Positions 42,989-52,199 are shown, numbered from the stretch's first letter. The stretch is 64,000 bases of DNA from an uncultured Chlorobiaceae bacterium (GCA_903994365.1 CAJEXL010000004.1:59899-123898); one strand, 5' to 3'. Notes: generated by a model not told the origin, from the letters alone. Made by a program: numbers and translations.

Positions 42989-44398
42989 ATGCCTCCTCAA
43001 TGCAATCTCCCCCGGTTGATGATATCCGCAGCCTGGAAGAGTTCAGGCAAGACAATGGTCAGCCTGGGTATATTGCGGTATCTTGCTCATCAGGGAGTTG
43101 CTGCCAGCAGTTTCAAGAAAGGTCCGGATTATATTGACCCTTCATGGCACAAGCTGGCAAGTGGAAGCGAGTGCTATAATCTTGATCCTTACCTGATGGG
43201 GAGTGAGGCGTGTCTCGATTCATTTCATAGAAATATCAGCGAGGATGGTACCACTATCGCTCTTGTCGAAGGTAATCATGGCCTTCATGATGGTCTCTCC
43301 CTTGATGGCTCTGACAGCAGCGCTGGCCTCGCGCTGATGCTTGATATGCCGGTGTTGCTGGTGGTTGACAGCAGAAAATCAAACCGGGGGGTAGCTGCGC
43401 TTGTTATGGGCATGCAGGCGATGTCGCCCAGGGTGAATATTTGTGGTGTGATATTAAACCAGATAAAAAGTTTACGTCAGGGGGAAAAGCAGAAACAGTC
43501 GATTGAGCATTATTGCAAGTTGCCCGTGTTGGGGATGATTCCTTCTGACAGTGCGCTGATTATTCCGGAAAGGCATCTTGGACTTACAGCAGTTGGAGAG
43601 ATGGCTGATGCCAGCAAGTTTATTGAGGGTGCGGCAGAAGCTGTTGACCGTTATTGTGATATGAAGGCAGTGCTTGAGCTCTTTTATAAGGCACCTCCAA
43701 TGGATATACGGAAGAGTGAGAGCTCAGTGAAGAGAATGTCGGTAAAAGCAAGGATAGGGGTCTTTATGGATGCGGCCTTCTGTTTTTACTATCCTGACAA
43801 TTTGAGGGCATTAAGGGAAAACGGCGCTGAGCTTGTGTTCATTAATTCATTTACCTCTCATGCGTTGCCTGATGTCGATGCTCTCTATCTTGGCGGAGGG
43901 TTCCCTGAATCATTCTTTGAAATATTAAGCTCAAACAATGGGCTTTTGAAAGATGTTCGTGAACATGCAGAGGCGGGTATGCCGGTTTATGCAGAGTGTG
44001 GAGGCTTTATTTATCTTTGTCGTAATGCAACCTGGGGAGGCAGAACCTATCCTCTTGCCGGTATACTTCCATTTGAAATCGGGTTTGGGCATATTCCTGC
44101 CGGGCATGGATATCTTGATTTGAAGAGCAGCAGAGATTCGCCCTGGTTCAGAAAGGATGAACGGGTCAAGGCGCATGAGTTTCACTATTCCCGAGTGCTT
44201 GCGCCTGCAGGGGAGACTCTTTTTCAGTTTGAGGTTATTCGGGGGGCAGGAATAACGGGAAAACGTGATGGCGCGCTTCATCAGAATCTTTTTGCATCGT
44301 TTGCACATCTGCATGCTACAGGTAACCCCGAGTGGGCTGAGAGGTTTGTTCAGCTTGCGTCCGAATTTAAAACGAATGGATGCAGCTATCAGATGTAG
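42989..44398 (+). CDS. dsrN: DsrN, sirohaem amidating CbiA-like synthase
   Basis: Protein of 469 residues in the cobyrinate a,c-diamide synthase family. N-terminal nucleotide-binding part: WKSSGKTMVSLGILRYLAHQ, SSFKKGPDYIDPSWHKL, LVEGNHGLHDGLSLDGSDSS. C-terminal class I glutaminase-like domain: LYLGGGFPESFFEIL, PVYAECGGFIYLC with the nucleophile-position cysteine, and AHEFHYSRVL. In dsr clusters it is thought to amidate sirohaem for DsrAB. It is tightly coupled to tusA; a 211-bp gap follows before dsrC. Confidence 0.88.
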   Translation: MPPQCNLPRLMISAAWKSSGKTMVSLGILRYLAHQGVAASSFKKGPDYIDPSWHKLASGSECYNLDPYLMGSEACLDSFHRNISEDGTTIALVEGNHGLHDGLSLDGSDSSAGLALMLDMPVLLVVDSRKSNRGVAALVMGMQAMSPRVNICGVILNQIKSLRQGEKQKQSIEHYCKLPVLGMIPSDSALIIPERHLGLTAVGEMADASKFIEGAAEAVDRYCDMKAVLELFYKAPPMDIRKSESSVKRMSVKARIGVFMDAAFCFYYPDNLRALRENGAELVFINSFTSHALPDVDALYLGGGFPESFFEILSSNNGLLKDVREHAEAGMPVYAECGGFIYLCRNATWGGRTYPLAGILPFEIGFGHIPAGHGYLDLKSSRDSPWFRKDERVKAHEFHYSRVLAPAGETLFQFEVIRGAGITGKRDGALHQNLFASFAHLHATGNPEWAERFVQLASEFKTNGCSYQM

Positions 44399-44464
44399 TC
44401 ATTCATGAGCGTTTGCAATCAGTAATTTTATTCTGTGAGTTTTAAAAACAACTTCTTCGTTTTT

Positions 44465-44484
44465 AACTATATTGGCATATAGTT
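44465..44484. promoter_or_regulatory. 20-bp inverted repeat between dsrN and dsrC
   Basis: AACTATA (44465-44471) and TATAGTT (44478-44484), perfect arms around TTGGCA. A short T-run follows. It could be an operator for the dsrC promoter, a terminator for dsrN, or both. It lies about 125 bp before the dsrC start. The rest of the 211-bp gap holds no gene. Confidence 0.45.
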
Positions 44485-44609
44485 TTTTATTATCTTGTTG
44501 TCAGATTTTTGTTTTTTGTATAAGTTCAGAGCTACTTACCCAAGGTCACTGTTCTTGCCTGAGGGTTTGAAATTCGACTCATATTATCTAATATCTAAAG
44601 GAGTACAGC

Positions 44610-44945
44610 ATGGCAATTGAAGTTAATGGTGGCCGTTATGAAACGGATGAGAATGGATATCTTGTCAATCTTGATGACTGGTCGGAGGATGTAGCCCTTG
44701 TTTTAGCTCAGGGTGAGGAAATTGAGATGACAGAGTCCCATTGGGATCTTGTTAAATTCCTCAGAAATTATTACGAGGAGTACCAGATAGCCCCTGCCGT
44801 CAAGGTGCTGACCAAGGCAGTTGCTACAGAGAAAGATATGGATAAAAAAGCTGCATCAGAGTTTCTTTATGGGCTTTTTCCGAAAGGTCCAGGATTGCAG
44901 GCCTGTAAAATTGCCGGGCTGCCGAAACCTACGGGTTGCGTTTAA
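44610..44945 (+). CDS. dsrC: DsrC sulfur carrier/substrate protein
   Basis: Protein of 111 residues that carries sulfur as a persulfide or trisulfide to DsrAB. The essential cysteines are at the C-terminal arm, ACKIAGLPKPTGCV: Cys110 is penultimate and Cys99 lies 11 residues earlier, the spacing that marks true DsrC against TusE-type relatives. WSEDVALVLAQGEEIEMTES and HWDLVKFLRNYYEEYQIAPA are conserved. AGGAG precedes ATG 44610. It opens the main dsr transcription unit. Confidence 0.97.
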   Translation: MAIEVNGGRYETDENGYLVNLDDWSEDVALVLAQGEEIEMTESHWDLVKFLRNYYEEYQIAPAVKVLTKAVATEKDMDKKAASEFLYGLFPKGPGLQACKIAGLPKPTGCV

Positions 44946-44999
44946 GAGACGGAAAGAGGTTTGCTGATCCCAATTTACTGTGAATCAAAGGAGGTAATA

Positions 45000-46253
45000 A
45001 TGGAAGGCGCTCAAAAGGCTGCTTCAGATGAAGTGATACGCGGGAAGGACGGAGGTGTGGATGAAACCGGGACTTTTTTAAATCCTACCCCAATGCTTGA
45101 TGAACTGGAAAAGGGCCCATGGCCAAGTTTTATTTCCGGGTTCAAGGAGCTTGCTGAAAGAACAGAAAAACCCATGTTGCGTGGGGTTATGGATCAGCTT
45201 GAGTACTCTTACAATACCAAAATGGGGTACTGGAAGGGTGGTCTTGTGACTGTGGATGGATATGGTGCTGGAGTTATCACACGCTATTCCATGATCAAGG
45301 AGAAGTTTCCTGAAGCTGCTGAATTTCACACCATGCGAATTCAGCCTGCACCGGGTCTCCACTATAATACCGATATGCTTCGGGGGCTTTGTGATACATG
45401 GGAGAAGTTTGGCAGTGGGATCATTACCCTGCATGGACAGACTGGTGACATTATGCTGCAGGGTATTGAGCAGGGTAAGGTTCAGGCCTGTTTTGATGAA
45501 CTCAACCAGGCTGGGTGGGATCTCGGAGGAGCTGGTGCCGGTATGCGTACTGCGGTCTCGTGTATTGGGCCTGGTCGTTGCGAGAATGCCTGCTACGACA
45601 ATCTCAAGTGTCATCTCACGCTTCTCAAACATTTTATAGGACAGGTTCATCGTCCGGAGTGGAACTATAAGATCAAGTTCAAGTTCTCCGCATGTCCAAA
45701 TGATTGTACCAATGCAATCATGCGCTCAGATCTCGCCGTTATCGGAACCTGGAAAGATGCAATACAGGTTGAAAGGGAAGAGGTTCAGGCTTGGGTTAAG
45801 GAGAACGGGGTAGACGCCCTGGTAAACCAGGTTATCAATCTTTGCCCGACCCGTGCGATATCGCTGAAAGAGGGGGAGATGGTCATTGACAGCAGGGATT
45901 GTGTTCGTTGTATGCACTGCCTGAATGTTATGCCCAAGGCTCTCTCGCCAGGCAAGGATCGGGGAATATCATTGTTGATGGGCGGAAAAAATACGCTGAA
46001 GGTTGGCGTTAACATGGGTTCGCTCATTGTGCCGTTTATGAAGATGGATACCGACGAAGATATTGAAGAGTTTACAGAACTTGTGGAAGGGATTATTGAT
46101 TGGTGGGATGACAATGGGCTTGATCATGAAAGGATCGGTGAAACCATTGAGCGCGTTGGTTTGAAGCTCTTCCTTGAGGGAGTTGGCCTCGAAGCTAATA
46201 TTAATATGGTGACAAGGCCTCGCGACAATCCATACTTCAAGGCGAAGTATTGA
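45000..46253 (+). CDS. dsrA: Reverse dissimilatory sulfite reductase, alpha subunit
   Basis: Subunit of 417 residues, working in the oxidative direction (sulfur to sulfite) in this setting. Sirohaem/[4Fe-4S] ligands: CIGPGRCENACYDN (C-x5-C) and SACPNDCTNAIMRSD (C-x3-C). An inserted ferredoxin domain carries NLCPTRAISL and CVRCMHCLNVMPKA. ATG 45000 follows a strong GGAGGT. An upstream in-frame start at 44961 is less likely. Confidence 0.97.
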   Translation: MEGAQKAASDEVIRGKDGGVDETGTFLNPTPMLDELEKGPWPSFISGFKELAERTEKPMLRGVMDQLEYSYNTKMGYWKGGLVTVDGYGAGVITRYSMIKEKFPEAAEFHTMRIQPAPGLHYNTDMLRGLCDTWEKFGSGIITLHGQTGDIMLQGIEQGKVQACFDELNQAGWDLGGAGAGMRTAVSCIGPGRCENACYDNLKCHLTLLKHFIGQVHRPEWNYKIKFKFSACPNDCTNAIMRSDLAVIGTWKDAIQVEREEVQAWVKENGVDALVNQVINLCPTRAISLKEGEMVIDSRDCVRCMHCLNVMPKALSPGKDRGISLLMGGKNTLKVGVNMGSLIVPFMKMDTDEDIEEFTELVEGIIDWWDDNGLDHERIGETIERVGLKLFLEGVGLEANINMVTRPRDNPYFKAKY

Positions 46254-46344
46254 GCCTTCAGTCGGATCTATCAATGAATTCAACTCTCTCAATGAGGTGG
46301 TAACAAGCCTCAAAAGGAAGGAAAAATTTAAGGAATAAATCAAT

Positions 46345-47424
46345 ATGAGCAGTCCTGAACAAAAGTGGAAAACCGTAGAGTCGGGGCCTCACGCTTACGA
46401 GGAGGCCTTGCATCCGGTTGTAAGAAAAAATTACGGCAAATGGAAATATCATATTATTCCAAAGCCGGGAGTGCTGAAACATGTCGCAGAGAGTGGAGAT
46501 GTTATCTATACTGTTCGGGCGGGAACTCCTCGTCAGGATACGGTCGATATGGTACGTCGTCTTTGTGATATTGCTGACAAGTACAGTGACGGTTATCTTC
46601 GGTTTACGGTACGCAACAATGTCGAGTTTCTTACTCCCAATGAAGCGAATGTTGAGCCGATGATCCGTGATCTTGAGGCTATGGGATTTCCGGTGGGAGG
46701 AACAGGGATGTGTGTCTCTTCAGTTTCTCACACACAGGGTTGGCTTCATTGTGATATTCCGGCGACAGATGCTTCCGGAGTTGTTAAGTCAATGATGGAT
46801 ACGGTCTTCAATGAGTTCAAGAGCATGCAGATGCCGAACAAGGTGAGGCTCTCCACCTCCTGTTGTGCAATCAACTGTGGTGGCCAGGCAGATATTGCTG
46901 TGGTTATCAAGCACACCCGTCCTCCGAGAATCAATCATGATCATCTCGCTACAATTTGTGAATTACCAAAAGCCGTAACCCGTTGTCCGGTGGCTGCAAT
47001 ACGTCCGACAGTGGTTAACGGCAAACGCTCCCTGATGGTCGATGAGGAGAAATGTATCTGCTGTGGTGCCTGTTTTGGTGCTTGCCCGGCCATGGAGATC
47101 AACCATCCAGAGCATTCGAAATTTGCCGTCTGGGTTGGTGGAAAGAACAGCAATGCCCGTTCAAAACCATCAACAATGAGTATCGTGGCACACAATCTGC
47201 CGAACAATCCACCGAGATGGCCTGAAGTCACTGAGGTTCTTGGTAAAATTCTTACCGCATACAAAGAGGGTGGACGTCCCTGGGAACGAGTCGGGGAGTG
47301 GATTAACCGGATTGGGTGGAAGCGCTTTTTTGAAGAAACAGGACTTACTTTTGATGACGATATGATTGATAGCTATCGTCATGCCAGAACTACGTTCAAT
47401 CAGTCTGCTCATGTTCGCTTTTAG
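46345..47424 (+). CDS. dsrB: Reverse dissimilatory sulfite reductase, beta subunit
   Basis: Subunit of 359 residues, paralogue of DsrA. Features: GGTGMCVSSVSHTQGWLHCD, the cofactor region STSCCAINCGGQADIAVV, and a ferredoxin domain with CICCGACFGACPAMEINH. DsrB holds the catalytically active sirohaem. AAGGAA-type ribosome sequence lies upstream. About 90 bp follow dsrA. The gene order CAB is that of green sulfur bacteria. Confidence 0.97.
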   Translation: MSSPEQKWKTVESGPHAYEEALHPVVRKNYGKWKYHIIPKPGVLKHVAESGDVIYTVRAGTPRQDTVDMVRRLCDIADKYSDGYLRFTVRNNVEFLTPNEANVEPMIRDLEAMGFPVGGTGMCVSSVSHTQGWLHCDIPATDASGVVKSMMDTVFNEFKSMQMPNKVRLSTSCCAINCGGQADIAVVIKHTRPPRINHDHLATICELPKAVTRCPVAAIRPTVVNGKRSLMVDEEKCICCGACFGACPAMEINHPEHSKFAVWVGGKNSNARSKPSTMSIVAHNLPNNPPRWPEVTEVLGKILTAYKEGGRPWERVGEWINRIGWKRFFEETGLTFDDDMIDSYRHARTTFNQSAHVRF

Positions 47425-47441
47425 ATTATAGGAGATAATTC

Positions 47442-49178
47442 ATGAAGGTAGAATCCAATCCAATTCTTGATTTCGCGACATCTTATGTGTTTCCGAAATA
47501 CAGCGAATTGACGGGAACTGAAAAAATCGTCGCATTTGGAGACCATAGTCACAAGTGTCCTGTTTATGTCAGCCAGCTTCCGCCATGTACGGCGGAGTGC
47601 CCGGCTGGAGAAAATATTCGCGGTTATCAGCGATTGCTGAACGGCGTCGACAAATCTGATGATGTATGGAAAGCAGCATGGGAGATGATTGTCGATGCTA
47701 ATCCGTTTCCTGCTGTGATGGGGCGGATATGTCCACATCCCTGCCAGAACGCATGCAATCGTCAGTACCATGACGAGAGTGTTGCCATTAATGCGGTTGA
47801 ACAGGCTATTGGCAATTATGGCATTGAGGCTGATCTGCAACTACCAGGAGCAGGGGCTGATACAGGAAAGAGAGTAGCGGTTATTGGTGGTGGCCCGGCA
47901 GGGCTCTCCGCTGCATACCAGCTTCGTCGGAAAGGTCATGCCGTAACGATTTATGATGCCAATGAAAAATTGGGAGGCATGGTGCTTTACGGCATTATGG
48001 GCTATCGGGTTGATCGTAAAGTTCTTGAAAAAGAGATTCAGCGCATTATCAACCTTGGGGTTGAAACCAAAATGGGAGTTCGTGTTGGAACCGATATCTC
48101 CATTGAACAACTGAAACAAGAGTATGACGCTGTTTTTATTGCTCCAGGAGCACAGCGTGGTCGCTCTCTGCCTGTTCCAGGTTCAGCAGGTACACCCGGA
48201 GTGACCAATGCCATCGATTTTCTGAGAAATTACGAAGTTCAGGGCGATGCTGTCGCGATAGGGAGAAAGGTACTGATTATCGGTGATGGAAACGTCGCAA
48301 TGGATGTCGCACGCCTTGCGCTTCGGCTTGGTTCAGAAGCTTCTGTTGTAGCTGGAGTTCCTCGAGAGGAGATGGCTTGTTTCCAGATAGAATTTGATGA
48401 TGCGGTCAGGGAAGGTGCAACCATGCATTATTTGACCGGAGCACTTGAGGTAAGAGCTGGTGAAGATGGTGTTCAGGGGTTGCGCTGTACCAGAATGGTC
48501 AAAAAAGTGAAAGGGGAAGATGGCTGGAACTCACCCATTCCTTTTTTCAGGTATAAAAACAGTGATGAAACTTTTGAAATCGAGGCAGACATGGTTGTCG
48601 CGGCTATTGGCCAGACAACTGATATGCAGGGTTTTGAACAGGTTACTGGTGGAGCTCCATGGCTTAAGGTTGACCGATATTTTCGCCTGCCTGGAGAAGA
48701 AAAACTCTTCGGTGGCGGAGATGCAATAAAGGTTGATCTGATTACGACTGCGGTCGGTCACGGACGCAAGGCTGCAAATTCTATTGATGCTTTCTTGAAG
48801 GGGACGCCTCTACCCGAGCAGGGTTATCGCGAGATAACCAAAGTTAACAAGCAGGATGTTCTTTATTTTCTCCATTCTGATCAGGCAAAGAGAGAGACCA
48901 TTGAGCTTGATGAGGTAGTCGGTAACCACGATGAGCTGCTCGTTGCATTGACCGCAGGTGAGGCCAAGGCTGAGTCTGAACGGTGTATGAGCTGCGGGCT
49001 CTGCTTCGACTGCAAGCAGTGCGTCTCTTTCTGCCCACAAGAAGCGATTACCCGATTCAGGGATAATCCCCCCGGTGAAGTGGTCTACACCAACTATTCC
49101 AGATGTGTCGGGTGTCATCTCTGCTCACTGGTTTGTCCCTCCGGATATATCCAGATGGGAATGGGGGAGGGTCTTTAG
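47442..49178 (+). CDS. dsrL: DsrL, iron-sulfur flavoprotein NAD(P)H:acceptor oxidoreductase
   Basis: Protein of 578 residues akin to the small subunit of glutamate synthase. N-terminal [4Fe-4S] ligands: CTAECPAGENIRG and CPHPCQNACNRQYHD. FAD site: VAVIGGGPAGLSAAYQLRRK near residue 145. NAD(P)H site: LIIGDGNVAMDVARLALRLG near 283. A C-terminal ferredoxin domain has CMSCGLCFDCKQCVSFCPQE and CVGCHLCSLVCPSGY. DsrL accepts electrons from DsrAB in the oxidative pathway and is the marker that this is reverse Dsr. It follows dsrB by 17 bp. Confidence 0.96.
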   Translation: MKVESNPILDFATSYVFPKYSELTGTEKIVAFGDHSHKCPVYVSQLPPCTAECPAGENIRGYQRLLNGVDKSDDVWKAAWEMIVDANPFPAVMGRICPHPCQNACNRQYHDESVAINAVEQAIGNYGIEADLQLPGAGADTGKRVAVIGGGPAGLSAAYQLRRKGHAVTIYDANEKLGGMVLYGIMGYRVDRKVLEKEIQRIINLGVETKMGVRVGTDISIEQLKQEYDAVFIAPGAQRGRSLPVPGSAGTPGVTNAIDFLRNYEVQGDAVAIGRKVLIIGDGNVAMDVARLALRLGSEASVVAGVPREEMACFQIEFDDAVREGATMHYLTGALEVRAGEDGVQGLRCTRMVKKVKGEDGWNSPIPFFRYKNSDETFEIEADMVVAAIGQTTDMQGFEQVTGGAPWLKVDRYFRLPGEEKLFGGGDAIKVDLITTAVGHGRKAANSIDAFLKGTPLPEQGYREITKVNKQDVLYFLHSDQAKRETIELDEVVGNHDELLVALTAGEAKAESERCMSCGLCFDCKQCVSFCPQEAITRFRDNPPGEVVYTNYSRCVGCHLCSLVCPSGYIQMGMGEGL

Positions 49179-49227
49179 GCCCGTTAGGCCCGGAGAAAAA
49201 CCATGAAAACAAGGAGATAACGAATCT

Positions 49228-49596
49228 ATGTCAGAAGATGTTATACAGCAGGTTCAGGATGCGGTTACTCGCTCCAGAAAATGGGCTGAAACGGGATGGC
49301 CTGTCACTTTCGGGCCACGCAATGTAGAGGTGTCGTCCTTAAGTCAGGCTAAATCTCTGCCGAAGAATTTTGTTTTTCGACAGGAAGCGGTCAACTACTG
49401 GAACCAGGCGCAGCTTACCGGTAATGATGCGGCTGATTCGGGTCAGAAGGCGCTGGATGCACTGAAAAACGGCAATTTTGCTGCGGCTGAGAATGCACTT
49501 TATTTTTGCCAGTTTATAGAGAAGCCATTTGCAGAATATGCAAAAACATGGTTGCCTCTGTATGAAGCTACAAAAGAGAGGCTTTCCGGGCGTTGA
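49228..49596 (+). CDS. dsrU: DsrU, conserved protein of unknown function
   Basis: Helical, soluble protein of 122 residues between dsrL and dsrE, the place occupied by dsrU in published green-sulfur-bacterial clusters (order recalled). No cofactor motif or signal peptide is visible; one cysteine is in ALYFCQFIEKPFAEYAKTWL near residue 91. ALDALKNGNFAAAENALYFC looks like a TPR-like helical hairpin, which would suit a protein-protein adaptor. An AAGGAG lies upstream of ATG 49228. Function unknown. Confidence 0.72.
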   Translation: MSEDVIQQVQDAVTRSRKWAETGWPVTFGPRNVEVSSLSQAKSLPKNFVFRQEAVNYWNQAQLTGNDAADSGQKALDALKNGNFAAAENALYFCQFIEKPFAEYAKTWLPLYEATKERLSGR

Positions 49597-49646
49597 ACGG
49601 TTGGTGTATTTCGCTTGTTAACATAATTTTACAGAACTTATTGACC

Positions 49647-50006
49647 ATGAAAATAGGAATTCTGCTCAAGGAGGGGCCGTACAACCATCAGGCGTCCGAT
49701 ACGGCCTTCAAGTTTGCTGAAGCTGCCATTAAAAAAGGACATACGGTTGATGCGGTTTTTCTTTACAATGACGGGGTGACCAATGTAACGAAGCTTATGG
49801 ATCCTCCTCAGGATGATCGCAATATTGCCGCTCGCTGGAGCGAGTTGAGCCAGAAGCACGGGTTTGAGGTACTTGCCTGCATAGCAGCCTCAAAACGGCG
49901 GGGGATCAACGATGATGTTCTTGTGCAAGGGAGCGCTATTACAGGCCTTGGCACGCTTACAGACATTGCTATTCGTAACGACAGACTCGTAACCTTTGGA
50001 GATTGA
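49647..50006 (+). CDS. dsrE: DsrE, sulfur-transfer subunit of DsrEFH
   Basis: Protein of 119 residues starting at ATG 49647 (MKIGILLKEGPYNHQ); a longer frame upstream to 49593 is not DsrE-like. The active cysteine is residue 78 in VLACIAASKRRGIND, the same number as in the characterised Allochromatium protein. DsrE2F2H2 takes sulfur from TusA and passes it to DsrC. The stop overlaps the preceding part of dsrF. Confidence 0.94.
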   Translation: MKIGILLKEGPYNHQASDTAFKFAEAAIKKGHTVDAVFLYNDGVTNVTKLMDPPQDDRNIAARWSELSQKHGFEVLACIAASKRRGINDDVLVQGSAITGLGTLTDIAIRNDRLVTFGD

Positions 50007-50011
50007 TGCAC

Positions 50012-50383
50012 ATGGAAAACGAAAATATTAAAAAGATCATGCATGTCCTGCGACATGCACCGCATGGAACGATTTATACCTACGAAGGGCTGGAGATGAT
50101 TCTGATCATGGCTGCTTACGAGCAGGATCTTTCTGTGGTTTTTATTGGTGACGGTGTCTATGCACTTAAAAAAAATCAGGATACTGCCGGCATCGGGATC
50201 AAAGGCTTTGCAAGGACTTTTATGGCTCTTGATGGTTATGATGTTGAAAAGCTTTATGTTGATAAACTTTCACTTGAAGAACGAGGCTTGACTGAAGATG
50301 ATTTGGTTGTTGATGTTGAAGTGCTCGATGCTGAAGTGATTGGGGGCCTGATGAAGGAACAGGATGTCATTATTCACCATTGA
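50012..50383 (+). CDS. dsrF: DsrF, subunit of DsrEFH
   Basis: Protein of 123 residues of the TusC/DsrF family without any cysteine, as expected for DsrF. Motifs: HVLRHAPHGTIYTYEGLEMI, VFIGDGVYALKKNQDT. ATG 50012 has GGAG at good spacing; ATG 50006 overlapping the dsrE stop is possible and adds two residues. Confidence 0.92.
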   Translation: MENENIKKIMHVLRHAPHGTIYTYEGLEMILIMAAYEQDLSVVFIGDGVYALKKNQDTAGIGIKGFARTFMALDGYDVEKLYVDKLSLEERGLTEDDLVVDVEVLDAEVIGGLMKEQDVIIHH

Positions 50384-50395
50384 CCTTACGAAATT

Positions 50396-50689
50396 ATGTT
50401 ACATACCATCAATAAATCTCCCTTTGAGAACATTACTTTCGAAACCTGTATCAGGTTTTTGCTGCCAGGGGATCCCGTTCTTTTCATTGAGGACGGAGTT
50501 TATGCAGTTCAGGCAGGCAACAAATTTTCATCGATAATTTCAAACCTGCTTAAAAATAATCCTGTATTTGCACTTCAGCCCGATTTGGTTGCTCGCGGAC
50601 TCGCCATTGTTACTGAAGGGGTACAAACTGTCGATTATGAAGGTTTTGTGGGGCTTGTCGAAGAACATCAGGTGAACAGTTGGCTTTAA
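50396..50689 (+). CDS. dsrH: DsrH, subunit of DsrEFH
   Basis: Protein of 97 residues of the TusB/DsrH family. Conserved Cys18 is in NITFETCIRFLLPGD, followed by VLFIEDGVYAVQAG. It completes the hexameric sulfur-transfer complex with DsrE and DsrF and follows dsrF by 12 bp. Confidence 0.92.
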   Translation: MLHTINKSPFENITFETCIRFLLPGDPVLFIEDGVYAVQAGNKFSSIISNLLKNNPVFALQPDLVARGLAIVTEGVQTVDYEGFVGLVEEHQVNSWL

Positions 50690-50722
50690 GTTGTCAATTC
50701 GGTTCAGAATTTTGAGATTGTT

Positions 50723-51205
50723 ATGAACAATTCCATGAGTAAAGAGTGGGAATACATCCTGCATGCCAATCGCGATGTGATTCTTGAGCAGTGGCTTGAG
50801 CGTTCACTTGCCTTGTTTCCTGAAAAAATGGGTTATGATACCCCTGTTGCAGAGGTGCTTGCCGACGCATTGAGCAAACTGCTCTGTGGGCTGGGAGAGG
50901 AGAATCAGCGCTTCCGGGATGCTCTTGATGATGTTACCCGTATCCTTGCGGTACAAAGCTTTCCGCCATCAAGGGCAATCTCAATATTTTTTGAACCGAA
51001 AACGATGTTCCGTGAGATGATGATGAAACCCGCTCTTGCGGAGAGGTTGACGCTGGAGGTGCAGAGTGCTTTTTCTTCACGCATTGATGAGCTTGTTCTT
51101 CAGGCATTCGACAGCTATACGCAGCACCGTGAAAAAATAGCTCAGCTTAAGGTTGAAGAGGGCAGCCGCCGGATGTACATGGCGTTGAGGAGGGCTGAGG
51201 CATGA
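50723..51205 (+). CDS. dsrT: DsrT, RsbRD N-terminal-domain-like protein
   Basis: Helical cytoplasmic protein of 160 residues at the dsrT position, directly before dsrM. The first half (EYILHANRDVILEQWLERSL) resembles the RsbRD N-terminal domain, seen in stressosome regulators and in the same place in sulfate reducers. FEPKTMFREMMMKPALAERL and a C-terminal coiled-coil-like helix follow. The stop overlaps the dsrM start (ATGA). Role in the DsrMKJOP complex is not known. Confidence 0.8.
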   Translation: MNNSMSKEWEYILHANRDVILEQWLERSLALFPEKMGYDTPVAEVLADALSKLLCGLGEENQRFRDALDDVTRILAVQSFPPSRAISIFFEPKTMFREMMMKPALAERLTLEVQSAFSSRIDELVLQAFDSYTQHREKIAQLKVEEGSRRMYMALRRAEA

Positions 51206-52197
51206 AGAAAGTGCTTATGCCGCTTGTTATGGTGGCGATTCTTGCCCTTATTCCCTTTGTTGGCGTGCAGTATGCCGGTTTATCCTACCTTTTCGGTGTC
51301 ATCATACCCTTTGCAGCAATTGTTGTTTTACTGGCTGGTTTTCTTTTGCGTATGGCAGACTGGATGAGGAGACCTGTCCCATTTCGTATTCCGACAACCT
51401 GCGGCCAGGAAAAATCTCTGGATTGGATCAAGTATGACAGACTTGAAAGTCCCGCTCATTTCTGGGAAGCAGTAGCCAGGGTTTTGTCTGAAGTCTTTTT
51501 CTTTCGCTCTCTTTTTCGCAACACCAGGGCTGAACTTCATAAAGATGCAAATCTGGCTTATGGATCACACAAATGGCTCTGGCTGGGAGGGCTTGCGTTT
51601 CATTGGTCTCTGTTGATTATTGTGCTTCGCCACTCTCGTTTCTTTTTTGTCATGGTTCCGGGATTCACCGATTTTCTGGACCATGCGGATGGGTTTCTTG
51701 ATGTCACCCTTCCGACTTTTTATATCACCGACGCAGTAGTTCTGGCGGCCATCACATTTCTTGTTCTTCGCCGGTTAATGGATGCAAAAATGCGTCTTAT
51801 TTCATTGCAGACGGATTATTTTCCTCTTTTTCTTATTGCGGCTATTGTTGTGGTGGGAGTGCTGATGCGCTACGTTGTAAGGCTGAATATTATGCCAGTC
51901 AAAGACCAGATGTTGAGGTTGGTTAATTTCAGTTTTGATGCCCCGGGAGAGATAGGTACTCTCTTTTATGTCCACCTTTTTCTTGTTTCTGTTCTGGCGA
52001 TCTACTTCCCCTTCAGCAAGCTCATGCATGCCGGGGCGATTTTTTTAAGTCCTACACGTAACCTGAGCAATAACAGTCGTCAAAAAAGGCATATCAATCC
52101 GTGGAACAGTGCTATCAAGTTCAGAACATACTCCGAGTATGAGGATGATTACCGCGAGAAGATGAAAAAGGCAAATTTGCCGATTGAAAAGCAATAA
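51202..52197 (+). CDS. dsrM: DsrM, cytochrome b-type membrane subunit
   Basis: NarI-like quinol-binding subunit of 331 residues of DsrMKJOP with about six helices. The first two helices (residues 4-50), the loop with KWLWLGGLAFHWSLLIIVLR (haem-ligand-type histidine) and LFYVHLFLVSVLAIYFPFSK (second histidine region) support haem b binding. The C-terminus reaches the cytoplasm. It is coupled to dsrT and ends two bases before dsrK. Confidence 0.94.
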   Translation: MKKVLMPLVMVAILALIPFVGVQYAGLSYLFGVIIPFAAIVVLLAGFLLRMADWMRRPVPFRIPTTCGQEKSLDWIKYDRLESPAHFWEAVARVLSEVFFFRSLFRNTRAELHKDANLAYGSHKWLWLGGLAFHWSLLIIVLRHSRFFFVMVPGFTDFLDHADGFLDVTLPTFYITDAVVLAAITFLVLRRLMDAKMRLISLQTDYFPLFLIAAIVVVGVLMRYVVRLNIMPVKDQMLRLVNFSFDAPGEIGTLFYVHLFLVSVLAIYFPFSKLMHAGAIFLSPTRNLSNNSRQKRHINPWNSAIKFRTYSEYEDDYREKMKKANLPIEKQ

Positions 52198-52199
52198 TT

